Shown: piece after piece, positions 1-7,271 of the stretch
How positions within the stretch are numbered: position 1 is the stretch's first letter
Layout: each line of letters opens with the position of its first letter
DNA from: Clostridia bacterium
GTDB lineage: Bacteria > Bacillota > Clostridia > Oscillospirales > CAG-272
Direction: 5' to 3'
Assembly: GCA_017547755.1 (NCBI GenBank)
Contig: JAFYOX010000038.1
Span: 1 to 40,370, forward strand
DNA: 40,370 nt
Notes under the pieces: generated by a model
Databases searched by the model: none
What the model was told of the DNA's origin: nothing
The model's input: only the letters and a program-made list of their open reading frames with translations
Translations under genes and position numbers: made by a program

Positions 1-170
1 GGCTTCCGGAGACCCACAGGGTCTCCCAGCCGGCAATTCACAAAGGGGCGGCGCCTGAGCCCGGAGGTTCACGAAGTGAAACTCCATTGTGCAGCCGTCT
101 GCGCAGGACATAAAATCCAAGAAAAACGACCGCTAGGTCGTTTTTCCACCTTCCGCGACGAAGTCGCGTC
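1..170 (+). repeat. Partial copy (right end) of ~550-bp hairpin-array element
   Basis: This is the right-hand end of the dispersed element seen complete at 14195-14745 and 25101-25658; the rest lies outside the window. In order it holds a hairpin of GGAGACCC/GGGTCTCC, a GGGGCGGCGCCTGAGCCC block, a local variant hairpin (GTTCAC-GAA-GTGAA inside GGAG/CTCC) absent from the other copies, a CTGCGCAG block, a GAAAAACGACC/GGTCGTTTTTC hairpin (121-141) and a terminal CGCGAC-GAA-GTCGCG hairpin (154-168). The terminal hairpin has a different stem from the other copies but keeps the GAA loop. No coding potential is evident. Identification as a repeat is direct from comparison within the window; its function is unknown. 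Confidence 0.85.
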
Positions 171-206
171 CCCCAGAAAAAATTCCAAAAAACTTTTTAA
201 AACCTA

Positions 207-235
207 TTGACAAATCAGAACCCCCGTGCTATAAT
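207..235 (+). promoter_or_regulatory. Sigma-A promoter of tRNA-Leu
   Basis: A consensus -35 TTGACA (207-212), 17-bp spacer and consensus -10 TATAAT (230-235) with a TGC extension lie about 80 bp upstream of the tRNA. A promoter this strong fits a stable-RNA gene. Confidence 0.85.
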
Positions 236-275
236 ATATGACGTTGACGGAACAACCGTTTGAAAGATACGGAGA

Positions 276-310
276 TTGCGAAGCAAGCTCCCAGCGGTTG
301 CGAAGCAAGC
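276..310 (+). repeat. Two direct repeats in the tRNA 5' leader
   Basis: TTGCGAAGCAAGC occurs at 276-288 and 298-310, the second ending five bases before the mature tRNA. Each unit is a small hairpin TTGC-GAA-GCAA with the same GAA loop as the nearby element's terminal hairpin. It would be part of the tRNA precursor and so near the 5' processing site. A role in processing is only a guess. Confidence 0.6.
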
Positions 311-314
311 GCTT

Positions 315-396
315 GCGGAAGTGGCGGAACTGGCAGACGCGCACGTTTGAGGGGCGTGTGGTTCACACCGTACGGGTTCAAGTCCCGTTTTCCGCA
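315..396 (+). tRNA. tRNA-Leu(GAG)
   Basis: The cloverleaf folds with acceptor GCGGAAG (315-321) pairing TTTCCGC, a D arm with GCG/CGC, anticodon stem CACGT/GCGTG around loop TTGAGGG (anticodon GAG, reading CUC and CUU), a long class-II variable arm GGT-TCAC-ACC as expected for leucine, T arm ACGGG/CCCGT with GTTCAAG, and discriminator A at 396. CCA is not encoded, so it must be added after transcription. It is a single-gene transcription unit with its own promoter and terminator. Confidence 0.95.
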
Positions 397-399
397 TAA

Positions 400-431
400 A
401 GCAGACTCGATTGAGTCTGCTTTTTCTTTTT
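400..431 (+). terminator. Rho-independent terminator of tRNA-Leu
   Basis: Perfect 9-bp stem AGCAGACTC/GAGTCTGCT with loop GATT (409-412), followed by a long T tract to 431. It begins four bases after the tRNA. Confidence 0.95.
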
Positions 432-448
432 GTCGTGCATATTTTCCA

Positions 449-477
449 TTGACTTATCCCATAAAATCGTGTATAAT
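449..477 (+). promoter_or_regulatory. Sigma-A promoter of the NusG-II/Gx/apbE operon
   Basis: TTGACT (449-454), 17-bp spacer, TATAAT (472-477). Transcription would start near 484, leaving about 45 nt of leader before the ATG at 530. This argues against the in-frame ATG at 477, which overlaps the -10 box. Confidence 0.85.
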
Positions 478-529
478 GAATTACTGTGGGTTTCCACGCT
501 TATTTAACAAATTTTCAAAGGCGGCGGCT

Positions 530-925
530 ATGGCAGATCTCCGTTACCCTTCCCGTAAACTGACCTTTTTCGACGTTCTGATCGTCGTTCTGACCCTGTT
601 TGCCGCCGTATTTTCCGCTTATTTTCTCTTTTCCCGCACTGAGGGAACCTCCTGTACCGTCACATTCGGACAGGAATCCGTGACCTGTTCTCTCGCGGAC
701 GACCGCGGGATCCCCGTTCTCTCGAACGGATATGCACTCACCGTCGTCATCGAAAACGGCACTGTTTCCGTGACGGAATCCGACTGTCCCGACGGCGTCT
801 GCGTGAACAGCGGCGCCATTTCCCGTGAAGGGCAGGCGATTGTCTGTGTACCGGCAGGCGTGATCGTACGCATCGGCGGCATCCGCACGGACAACGCCGA
901 CATCATCGCCGGAGGTGCGCCGTGA
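530..925 (+). CDS. NusG domain II-containing membrane-anchored protein
   Basis: A 131-residue protein. The N-terminus has one hydrophobic segment (about residues 14-34, beginning FFDVLIVVLTLFAAVFS) that should anchor it in the membrane with the rest outside. The C-terminal ~85 residues match the stand-alone NusG-domain-II family, including CPDGVC, a following SGAIS turn and a third Cys in IVCVPAG. The Cys pair could form a disulfide. In Bacillota such proteins usually sit beside a Gx transporter and ApbE, as here, suggesting a role with the redox or flavin module; its biochemistry is not established. The reading frame is open upstream through the tRNA, but the start at 530 is chosen because the promoter lies at 449-477 and a GGCGG site precedes it. 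The stop overlaps the next start (GTGA). Confidence 0.8.
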   Translation: MADLRYPSRKLTFFDVLIVVLTLFAAVFSAYFLFSRTEGTSCTVTFGQESVTCSLADDRGIPVLSNGYALTVVIENGTVSVTESDCPDGVCVNSGAISREGQAIVCVPAGVIVRIGGIRTDNADIIAGGAP

Positions 926-1437
926 AAATGCCTGCTTCCGACCGCCGTGTCGTCCGCATGGCCGAAAATGCCGCATTCCTTTCCGCCGCGCTGATCCTTT
1001 CCTTTGTGGAATCCTTTCTTCCGGCGGCGATCCTACCCCTTCCCGGATTCAAGATCGGGCTCGCCAACCTCGCGATCCTCTCCGTGTTCTACCGGACGCG
1101 CAGTCCCGCGAATGCGGCACTGATCTCGCTCTGCCGGTGCCTGATCACGTTTCTCCTGTTCGGGAACGTCACTTCGTTCCTGTTCAGCCTGTGCGGCGGC
1201 GCACTGGTGATCATCATGCTCTGCATCGCCGGACGTCTCCGCGGACTGAGTTTTATCGGCGTATCCGTTCTCTGTGCGTCCGCACATAATCTCGGTCAGC
1301 TTGCGGCGGCAGTTTTCCTGACGGGAACGGCAGTCCTTGCCTATACCCCCGCACTTTTCGCAGCATCCACCGTCTACGGCACGGTCAACGGCATCCTCCT
1401 GAACCGGATGCCGGAATTTATCACAAAAAAATCATGA
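922..1437 (+). CDS. Gx transporter family protein (annotated elsewhere as heptaprenyl diphosphate synthase component I)
   Basis: A 171-residue polytopic membrane protein of the Gx / HepS-component-I-like family. These are ECF-type substrate-binding (S component) relatives; the prenyl-synthase name is a legacy label. Visible family features are an early amphipathic helix with ESFLP, the segment LPGFKIGLANLAILSVFY, and several glycine/alanine-rich helices. It starts at GTG 922, overlapping the previous stop, with GGAGG at 911-915 six bases upstream; ATG at 928 is an alternative. The stop overlaps the apbE start (ATGA). Position between a NusG-II protein and ApbE suggests it moves a small molecule, perhaps a flavin, quinone precursor or similar, for the same pathway. 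The substrate cannot be told from sequence. Confidence 0.8.
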   Translation: MKMPASDRRVVRMAENAAFLSAALILSFVESFLPAAILPLPGFKIGLANLAILSVFYRTRSPANAALISLCRCLITFLLFGNVTSFLFSLCGGALVIIMLCIAGRLRGLSFIGVSVLCASAHNLGQLAAAVFLTGTAVLAYTPALFAASTVYGTVNGILLNRMPEFITKKS

Positions 1438-2465
1438 AATCACGTTTTTGGGCTCTTCTGTCCGCACTTCCCCTGCTTTTTTCGGGATGTACTTCCATAC
1501 AGTATCGTCCGTTCGGGCAGTCCGGACAGCAGGAAGAATACCGCGACTCCGTCTTTTTTGCGATGGACACATACATCACCGTCCGTCTGGCAACGGCGGA
1601 CGTCACGGAAACACAGCTCGGCGAAGTCTCCGCAGAATGCGAACGCATCGTCCGTGAACTCGAATCCGTTCTGTCCGCACATGATCCGGAGAGCGAACTG
1701 TACGCTCTCAACACCAGCAGTGAGGAATTCACGGGAATCAGCGATGCGCTGGAAAGCGTCCTGCTGACCGCGTACGAACTTTCCGCCCGTACCGCCGGAG
1801 CCTATGACTTCACGCTGGGCGCTCTGACCGAACTGTGGAATATCACGGGCGGCGGTCCTGTTCCCCGTCAGGCGGACATCGACGCGGTTCTCCGGCATGC
1901 CGGCTATGAAAACATCACCATCGATGAAAACCGGAACACCGTCATGCGTCCCGATCCCAAGGTACAAATCGACCTCGGCGGCATCGGCAAAGGTGCGGCG
2001 GCGGACGAACTGATCCGGTATCTCGAAACGACGGAAATCTCCTACGGACTCGTTTCCGTCGGGGGAACGGTCGGCGTCTTCGGGGACAAGCCCGACGGTA
2101 CGCCGTACAAAGTCGGCGTCCGCGATCCCGATGATCCAAACGGCGTCGTCACGTATCTGCTGATCGACGAAGGATTTGTCGCCGTATCCGGGGATTACGA
2201 ACGGTATTTCGAAGAAGACGGCGTACGCTATCACCATATTTTTGATCCGTCCACGGGATATCCTGCGGACAGCGGTCTCCGTTCGACAGCGGTACACGCG
2301 CTGAACGGTGCGGCAGCGGATGCGCTGTCCACGGCACTGTTTGTCATGGGTACGGATGCGGCACTGGAGCTGTATGAAAATCACGGCGGATTTGAAGCCG
2401 TTCTGATATCGGGTGACGGTATCGTCCAGACCGAAGGTGCCGAGACGGAATCCGTAAAACCGTAA
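1434..2465 (+). CDS. apbE: FAD:protein FMN transferase (ApbE lipoprotein)
   Basis: A 343-residue enzyme that attaches FMN from FAD to Ser/Thr of target proteins, on the outer face of the membrane. A lipoprotein signal with lipobox FSGC (Cys about residue 19) is followed by family motifs in order: MDTYITV, GAYDFTLGAL, LGGIGKGAAAD, VSVGG, YHHIFDPSTGYPA and ADALSTALFVMG (flavin and Mg2+ binding). Length is normal for the family. It overlaps the upstream gene by 4 bp, so translation is probably coupled. No protein with the usual flavinylation motif (Ser/Thr-Gly-Ala-Thr type) is encoded nearby; the NusG-II protein has SGAIS, which lacks the acceptor Thr. The target is therefore probably elsewhere in the genome, for example an Rnf or other FMN-binding protein. 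Confidence 0.93.
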   Translation: MKSRFWALLSALPLLFSGCTSIQYRPFGQSGQQEEYRDSVFFAMDTYITVRLATADVTETQLGEVSAECERIVRELESVLSAHDPESELYALNTSSEEFTGISDALESVLLTAYELSARTAGAYDFTLGALTELWNITGGGPVPRQADIDAVLRHAGYENITIDENRNTVMRPDPKVQIDLGGIGKGAAADELIRYLETTEISYGLVSVGGTVGVFGDKPDGTPYKVGVRDPDDPNGVVTYLLIDEGFVAVSGDYERYFEEDGVRYHHIFDPSTGYPADSGLRSTAVHALNGAAADALSTALFVMGTDAALELYENHGGFEAVLISGDGIVQTEGAETESVKP

Positions 2466-2508
2466 TCTCGCCGAAAACAGTTTATTATAAAGGAATAAAA
2501 CAAACGCT

Positions 2509-3918
2509 ATGGCAGCAAACTATATCGAATCGAAAATCATCGACCCCACCGTTGCTCCCGAGCTGGCGGTCGCGGACAAAGTCGCCGCACGTCATGCGGG
2601 GCGCGGAGTCCCGCCGAAGTATTTTATCCAGACCTTCGGCTGCCAGCAGAACGAGGCGGACAGCGAACGTCTCGCCGGGCTGTGCGAAACGATGGGCTAC
2701 ACCCGTGCGGAAACCCCGCAGGAAGCCCTGCTGATTCTCGTGAACACCTGCGCCATCCGCGAACACGCCGAAAAGAAGGCGCTGTCCATCATCGGACAGT
2801 ACAAGCACATCAAGGATGCGAATCCGGAAGTGGTGATCGGCGTCGGCGGATGCATGGTCACGCAGGAAGCGCGTGCCTCCAAGCTGAAGATGAGTTATCC
2901 CTACGTTTCGTTCACCTTTGACACGGGCGCGATCCACCGCGTTCCCTCTCTGGTGCTGGCGGCGATCGAAAAGAAGACCCGTCAGTTCGTCCTCAGCGAA
3001 AACTGGACGATCGCGGAAGGTCTGCCGATCGCACGCACATCGAAGCACATGGCATGGCTCTCGATCATGTACGGATGCAACAATTTCTGCTCGTACTGCA
3101 TCGTTCCCTACGTCCGCGGCCGTGAACGCAGCCGCCGTGCGGACGATATCGTCGAAGAAGCAAAGCAGCTCATCGCCGACGGTGCCAGAGACATCACCCT
3201 GCTCGGGCAGAACGTGAACTCCTACAACGGCGGAGACGGCTGCGACATCGCCGAACTCCTGCATCGCATCGCCGCGCTCGACGGAGATTTCCGTCTGCGC
3301 TTCATGACAAGCCACCCGAAGGATGCGTCCGACCGTCTGATCGAAGCAATGGCTGCCGAAGAAAAGATCGTCAAGCACTTCCACCTGCCGGTGCAGTCGG
3401 GCTCCAACGACATTCTGAAGCAGATGAACCGCAAGTACACCGCGGAAGCGTACCTGGAAAAGATCGAAAAACTGCGCGCGGCGGTTCCGGATGTGTCGAT
3501 CACCTCGGACATCATCGTCGGCTTCCCCGGCGAAACGGAAGAAGATTTTGAAGGCACGCTCCGGATGCTCGAAGCGGCGCGCTACGACATGATCTTCTCG
3601 TTCATCTACTCTCCCAGAAACGGTACTCCGGCGGCAAAGATGGAAAATCAGGTGCCGCACGATGTTTCGACCGCGCGGTTCGAACGCCTGCTGGCGACGC
3701 AGAACAAGATCTCCGATGAACGGAATTCCCGCTTCCTCGGACGGAAGATCCGTGTTCTGGCGGAAGACGTCAGCAAGAACGACGAAACGATGCTCACCGG
3801 ACGCGGAGATCCCGTCCGTCCCGTCCATTTCGCGGGCAGCCGCGATCTGATCGGACAGTTCGTCGACGTCGAGATCACCGGTGCATCGACCTTCTGTCTG
3901 GAAGCAAAGCCCCTCTGA
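2509..3918 (+). CDS. miaB: tRNA-2-methylthio-N6-dimethylallyladenosine synthase MiaB
   Basis: A 469-residue radical-SAM methylthiotransferase that converts i6A37 to ms2i6A37 in tRNAs reading UNN codons. The N-terminal MTTase domain has the three cluster cysteines in FGCQQNEAD, NTCAIREHA and GVGGCM. The radical-SAM motif is YGCNNFCSYC at about residues 187-196, and a C-terminal TRAM domain follows (about 400-469). An N-terminal extension of some 35 residues precedes the MTTase domain, as in many Clostridia. AAAGGA at 2490-2495 gives the ribosome site. The next gene is a YlbF/YmcA-like protein and then mutS-mutL, the same order as ymcB-ymcA-mutS-mutL in B. subtilis. Confidence 0.96.
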   Translation: MAANYIESKIIDPTVAPELAVADKVAARHAGRGVPPKYFIQTFGCQQNEADSERLAGLCETMGYTRAETPQEALLILVNTCAIREHAEKKALSIIGQYKHIKDANPEVVIGVGGCMVTQEARASKLKMSYPYVSFTFDTGAIHRVPSLVLAAIEKKTRQFVLSENWTIAEGLPIARTSKHMAWLSIMYGCNNFCSYCIVPYVRGRERSRRADDIVEEAKQLIADGARDITLLGQNVNSYNGGDGCDIAELLHRIAALDGDFRLRFMTSHPKDASDRLIEAMAAEEKIVKHFHLPVQSGSNDILKQMNRKYTAEAYLEKIEKLRAAVPDVSITSDIIVGFPGETEEDFEGTLRMLEAARYDMIFSFIYSPRNGTPAAKMENQVPHDVSTARFERLLATQNKISDERNSRFLGRKIRVLAEDVSKNDETMLTGRGDPVRPVHFAGSRDLIGQFVDVEITGASTFCLEAKPL

Positions 3919-3978
3919 CACAGCCAACCCAACCAAAATTCACATAAAAATCCCCCAAACCGAAAGGAAATCACCATC

Positions 3979-4392
3979 ATGGAAGAACTTCTCACTCCCG
4001 AAATGAAAGCCGTTATCGCAGAACTCGGCGAAATCATCAAGGCAGACCCCCGTCATCAGGCGATCCGCGACTGCATCGAAGAATATGAACGCTCCGAAGA
4101 GCTGAACAACCTCATCGCGGAATACAATATGCAGCAGAACGCTCTCGCCGATGCGTACGGCAAGAACGACGAAGCCGCAGAAACCCTCCGCACCGCCGTC
4201 CAGGCCCGCATTGACGCTCTCTACGACCAGATCACCACGCATCCCGTATACACCGCCTATGTGGAAGCAAAGCAGACGTTCGACGCTCTCACCTCCGAAG
4301 TTTTCGGCGAACTCCAGTTCGTTATCACCGGTCAGCGTCCCTGCTCCCACAACTGCGCATCCTGCCACTCCGACTGCGGTCACCAGCACTAA
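3979..4392 (+). CDS. YlbF/YmcA (Ric) family regulator with C-terminal Cys cluster
   Basis: A 137-residue, mainly helical protein of the YlbF/YmcA family (about residues 10-110). In B. subtilis, RicA (YmcA) and RicF (YlbF) form a complex with RicT that carries two [4Fe-4S] clusters and affects RNase Y-dependent RNA processing and development. The tail here reads CSHNCASCHSDCGH, four Cys and two His in a pattern suited to metal or Fe-S binding, as in RicF/RicA. Position after miaB and before mutS corresponds to ymcA in Bacillus, supporting a RicA/RicF-like assignment, though one protein cannot be equated with either. A GAAAGGAAA site lies upstream (about 3961-3969). Confidence 0.8.
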   Translation: MEELLTPEMKAVIAELGEIIKADPRHQAIRDCIEEYERSEELNNLIAEYNMQQNALADAYGKNDEAAETLRTAVQARIDALYDQITTHPVYTAYVEAKQTFDALTSEVFGELQFVITGQRPCSHNCASCHSDCGHQH

Positions 4393-4404
4393 GTGAATTT
4401 CTTC

Positions 4405-4549
4405 TTGGGGCTGTCGCAAATTAGGGTAAAGTTTCCAATTATTCAGTAACATATACAAAAAATCAAGTGTTAATCTTTCGAGATCAAATGATTTCTTGTG
4501 TATGTTGCCGATGAATTGGTTACGATTTCCTAATTTGCGACAGTCCCAA
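4405..4549. mobile_element. 145-bp MITE-like imperfect palindrome
   Basis: Ends are near-perfect inverted repeats: CTGTCGCAAATTAGG at 4411-4425 and CCTAATTTGCGACAG at 4529-4543, flanked by TTGGG/CCCAA. Pairing continues inward (ACATATACAAAAAATCA with TGATTTCTTGTGTATGT) to a central ATCT-TTCG-AGAT hairpin. The whole unit therefore folds on itself. It is much more AT-rich than its surroundings and carries no gene. Size, TIRs and location in a spacer suggest a miniature inverted-repeat element mobilised by an IS elsewhere; the IS family is not identifiable here. It lies in the mutS leader and could shape expression of mutS as a hairpin. Confidence 0.75.
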
Positions 4550-4672
4550 ACCCCTTTTCAAAAACTTTCCGTCTGACAGATCAATAAAGTTTTTTGCAGA
4601 TTTTTTGTACGCTCCGTTTTTCTGCGGGGCGTGATGTGATTTTAACCATTCTTCCTGTGAGGTACAACCGTT

Positions 4673-7270
4673 ATGACGCCGATGATGCAGCAATATTTCG
4701 AGGTCAAAAATCAATACAAGGATTTTATCCTGTTCTATCGTCTCGGGGACTTTTATGAAATGTTCTTCGAGGACGCACAGCTTGTTTCGGCGGAACTGGA
4801 ACTGACCCTCACCGGCCGCGACTGCGGTGAGGAAGAACGCGCGCCGATGTGCGGAGTCCCCTACCATTCGAGCGAGACCTACATCGGACGTCTGATCGAA
4901 AAAGGGTACAAGGTCGCCATCTGCGAACAGGTGGAAGACCCGAAGGCAACGAAGACCCTCGTGAAGCGCGAAGTCATCCGCGTCATCACGCCGGGAACGC
5001 TGATCGAAACCGACCTTCTGAACGAAAAGGCGAACAACTACCTCGCAACGCTTTATTTCGACGGCGATTCCGTCGGATTATGCTTCGCCGATATTTCGAC
5101 CGCCTACGTTGCGGCGACGGCGATCCACGATTTCCGGCTCCACGGCGCGTCCGAGGATGCCGTGATCAACGAACTTGCCACCTATCAGGCAAGAGAGATC
5201 CTGATGAACACGTCCGCGAGAACCCTTCCGAAAACCGCGGACTACATAAAAAACCGTACGGAAGCCCTGCTGACCGACGGCGCGTCGAACTTCTTTGATG
5301 CGGACGAGGCAGCCGAACGTGCGGAAAACCAGTTTACCCCCGACCAGACCGCCGGTCTTCCCCGTGCGGCGCTGATCGCGGCAGGTGCGGCGCTGAAGTA
5401 CATCGCCGTCACGCAGATGAAGGATCTGTCGTACCTGAAAAAACTGAATTACTACGAGTCCTCCCAATTCCTCGAAATGGACACGTCCACAAGACGGAGT
5501 CTGGAACTCTGCGAAACCATGAATTCCGGCGAGAAAAAAGGTTCGCTGCTGTGGGTACTCGATAAAACCGAAACATCCATGGGTGCGCGTATGCTCCGGC
5601 AGATGATCGAACATCCGCTGACGAACGCCTCCCAGATCTATATGCGCCAGCAGGCGGTCGGGGAGCTTTGCGACAATTTCATGCTCCGCGAGGAACTGCG
5701 GGACAAGCTGACTGCCGTCCTCGACCTCGAACGCCTCATCACCAAAGTCTCCTACGGTACCGCCGGCGGACGTGACCTGCGTGCCATCGCGCAGACGGCG
5801 TCGGTTCTTCCGGATATCAAGCAGATGCTTTCTGACATCCGGAGCGGAGAACTTGCGGAGATCCACCGTACCCTCGACACGCTCGAGGATATCTACGAAG
5901 CCATCGACGCGGCGATCGTGGACAATCCCCCGTTTGTTGTCCGCGAAGGCGGCATCATCCGGGACGGCTATCACGAAGACGTCGACCAGCTCCGCTACAT
6001 CATGAACAACGGCAAGGACTGGATCCGCGAAGCCGAAGCCTCCGAACGGGAAAAAACCGGCATCAAGGGACTGAAGATCGGCTACAACCGCGTCTTCGGA
6101 TATTATATCGAAGCACCGCGTTCGGCGGCGGATCAGGTTCCGGAAAATTACGTCCGGAAGCAGACCCTGTCCGACAAGGAACGCTACATTACCGACGAAC
6201 TGAAGGATATGGAAGCGACCATCCTAGGCGCGGACGACAAGCTGAAAGCCCTCGAATACGACCTGTTCGCCGCCATCCGCGACGCGGTGAACAGAGAATC
6301 CGCCCGCATCCGTCAGAGCGCACAGGCGCTTGCGATGCTGGACGTGTTTGTCTCCCTCGCGGAATGTGCGGCGCAGAACTCCTACGTCTGCCCGACCGTG
6401 GACGGAAGCACCGTCATCGATATCAAGGACGGACGGCATCCCGTCGTTGAACGGTTCGTACAGGACTCGTATTTCGTCCCGAACGACGCGTATCTCGACA
6501 CGAAGGACAACTGCCTCATGCTCATCACCGGTCCGAACATGGCCGGGAAATCGACGTATATGCGCCAGACTGCGCTCATCGTGCTGATGGCACAGATCGG
6601 CTCGTTCGTCCCCGCATCGTCGGCGCACATCGGCATCGTGGACAAGCTGTTCACCCGTGTGGGCGCATCGGACGACCTCGCGTCGGGTACATCCACCTTC
6701 ATGCTCGAAATGAAGGAAGTCGCCTACATCCTGAACAACGCGACCGCGCGCAGCTTCATCATCTACGATGAGATCGGACGCGGCACATCGACCTACGACG
6801 GCATGAGCATTGCCCGCGCCGTCGCGGAATACACCGTCGGACGAAAGATCGGCGCGAAAACGATGTTTGCGACGCATTATCACGAACTCACCACGCTGGA
6901 AAACGAACTGACCGGTGTGGTCAACTACAACATCGCGGCGAAAAAGCGCGGCGAGGACATCACGTTCCTCCGCAAGATCGTTCCCGGCCCGACGGACGAC
7001 AGCTACGGCATCGAAGTCGCACGTCTCGCGGGTGTTCCGGGCGAAGTCACCCGCCGTGCGAAGGAAATTCTGAAAGCCCTCGAAGGCGAAGGCGAAAAGA
7101 AGCCTTCCCGCAAGTCGAAAAAAGCCGAAGAAGAACCGGCTATGATGAGTTTTTCCTTCACGGACGCCGCATTTGACGAGGTCAAGGAAAAACTGAAGAA
7201 CACCGACGTGAACACCCTCACGCCGATCGAAGCTCTCAACCTCATCTACGAGTGGAAGAAACTGCTGTAA
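4673..7270 (+). CDS. mutS: DNA mismatch repair protein MutS
   Basis: An 865-residue MutS1, the mismatch sensor. The N-terminal mismatch-reading motif FYEMF is at about residues 27-31 after FYRLGD, followed by connector, lever, clamp and ATPase domains. Walker A is GPNMAGKST near residue 620 and the Walker B/signature region DEIGRGTSTYDG near 699. A Lys/Glu-rich linker precedes the C-terminal MutL/clamp-interaction helices. GTGAGG upstream of ATG 4673 serves as ribosome site. mutL follows after one base, so the two are one transcription unit. The upstream spacer contains a MITE-like hairpin. Confidence 0.98.
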   Translation: MTPMMQQYFEVKNQYKDFILFYRLGDFYEMFFEDAQLVSAELELTLTGRDCGEEERAPMCGVPYHSSETYIGRLIEKGYKVAICEQVEDPKATKTLVKREVIRVITPGTLIETDLLNEKANNYLATLYFDGDSVGLCFADISTAYVAATAIHDFRLHGASEDAVINELATYQAREILMNTSARTLPKTADYIKNRTEALLTDGASNFFDADEAAERAENQFTPDQTAGLPRAALIAAGAALKYIAVTQMKDLSYLKKLNYYESSQFLEMDTSTRRSLELCETMNSGEKKGSLLWVLDKTETSMGARMLRQMIEHPLTNASQIYMRQQAVGELCDNFMLREELRDKLTAVLDLERLITKVSYGTAGGRDLRAIAQTASVLPDIKQMLSDIRSGELAEIHRTLDTLEDIYEAIDAAIVDNPPFVVREGGIIRDGYHEDVDQLRYIMNNGKDWIREAEASEREKTGIKGLKIGYNRVFGYYIEAPRSAADQVPENYVRKQTLSDKERYITDELKDMEATILGADDKLKALEYDLFAAIRDAVNRESARIRQSAQALAMLDVFVSLAECAAQNSYVCPTVDGSTVIDIKDGRHPVVERFVQDSYFVPNDAYLDTKDNCLMLITGPNMAGKSTYMRQTALIVLMAQIGSFVPASSAHIGIVDKLFTRVGASDDLASGTSTFMLEMKEVAYILNNATARSFIIYDEIGRGTSTYDGMSIARAVAEYTVGRKIGAKTMFATHYHELTTLENELTGVVNYNIAAKKRGEDITFLRKIVPGPTDDSYGIEVARLAGVPGEVTRRAKEILKALEGEGEKKPSRKSKKAEEEPAMMSFSFTDAAFDEVKEKLKNTDVNTLTPIEALNLIYEWKKLL

Positions 7271-7271
7271 T

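Noticed and set aside
245-258. GGAACAACCGTTTG in the tRNA-Leu leader as a LexA box
   Set aside because: Half-sites are poor and a stable-RNA gene is not an expected SOS target.
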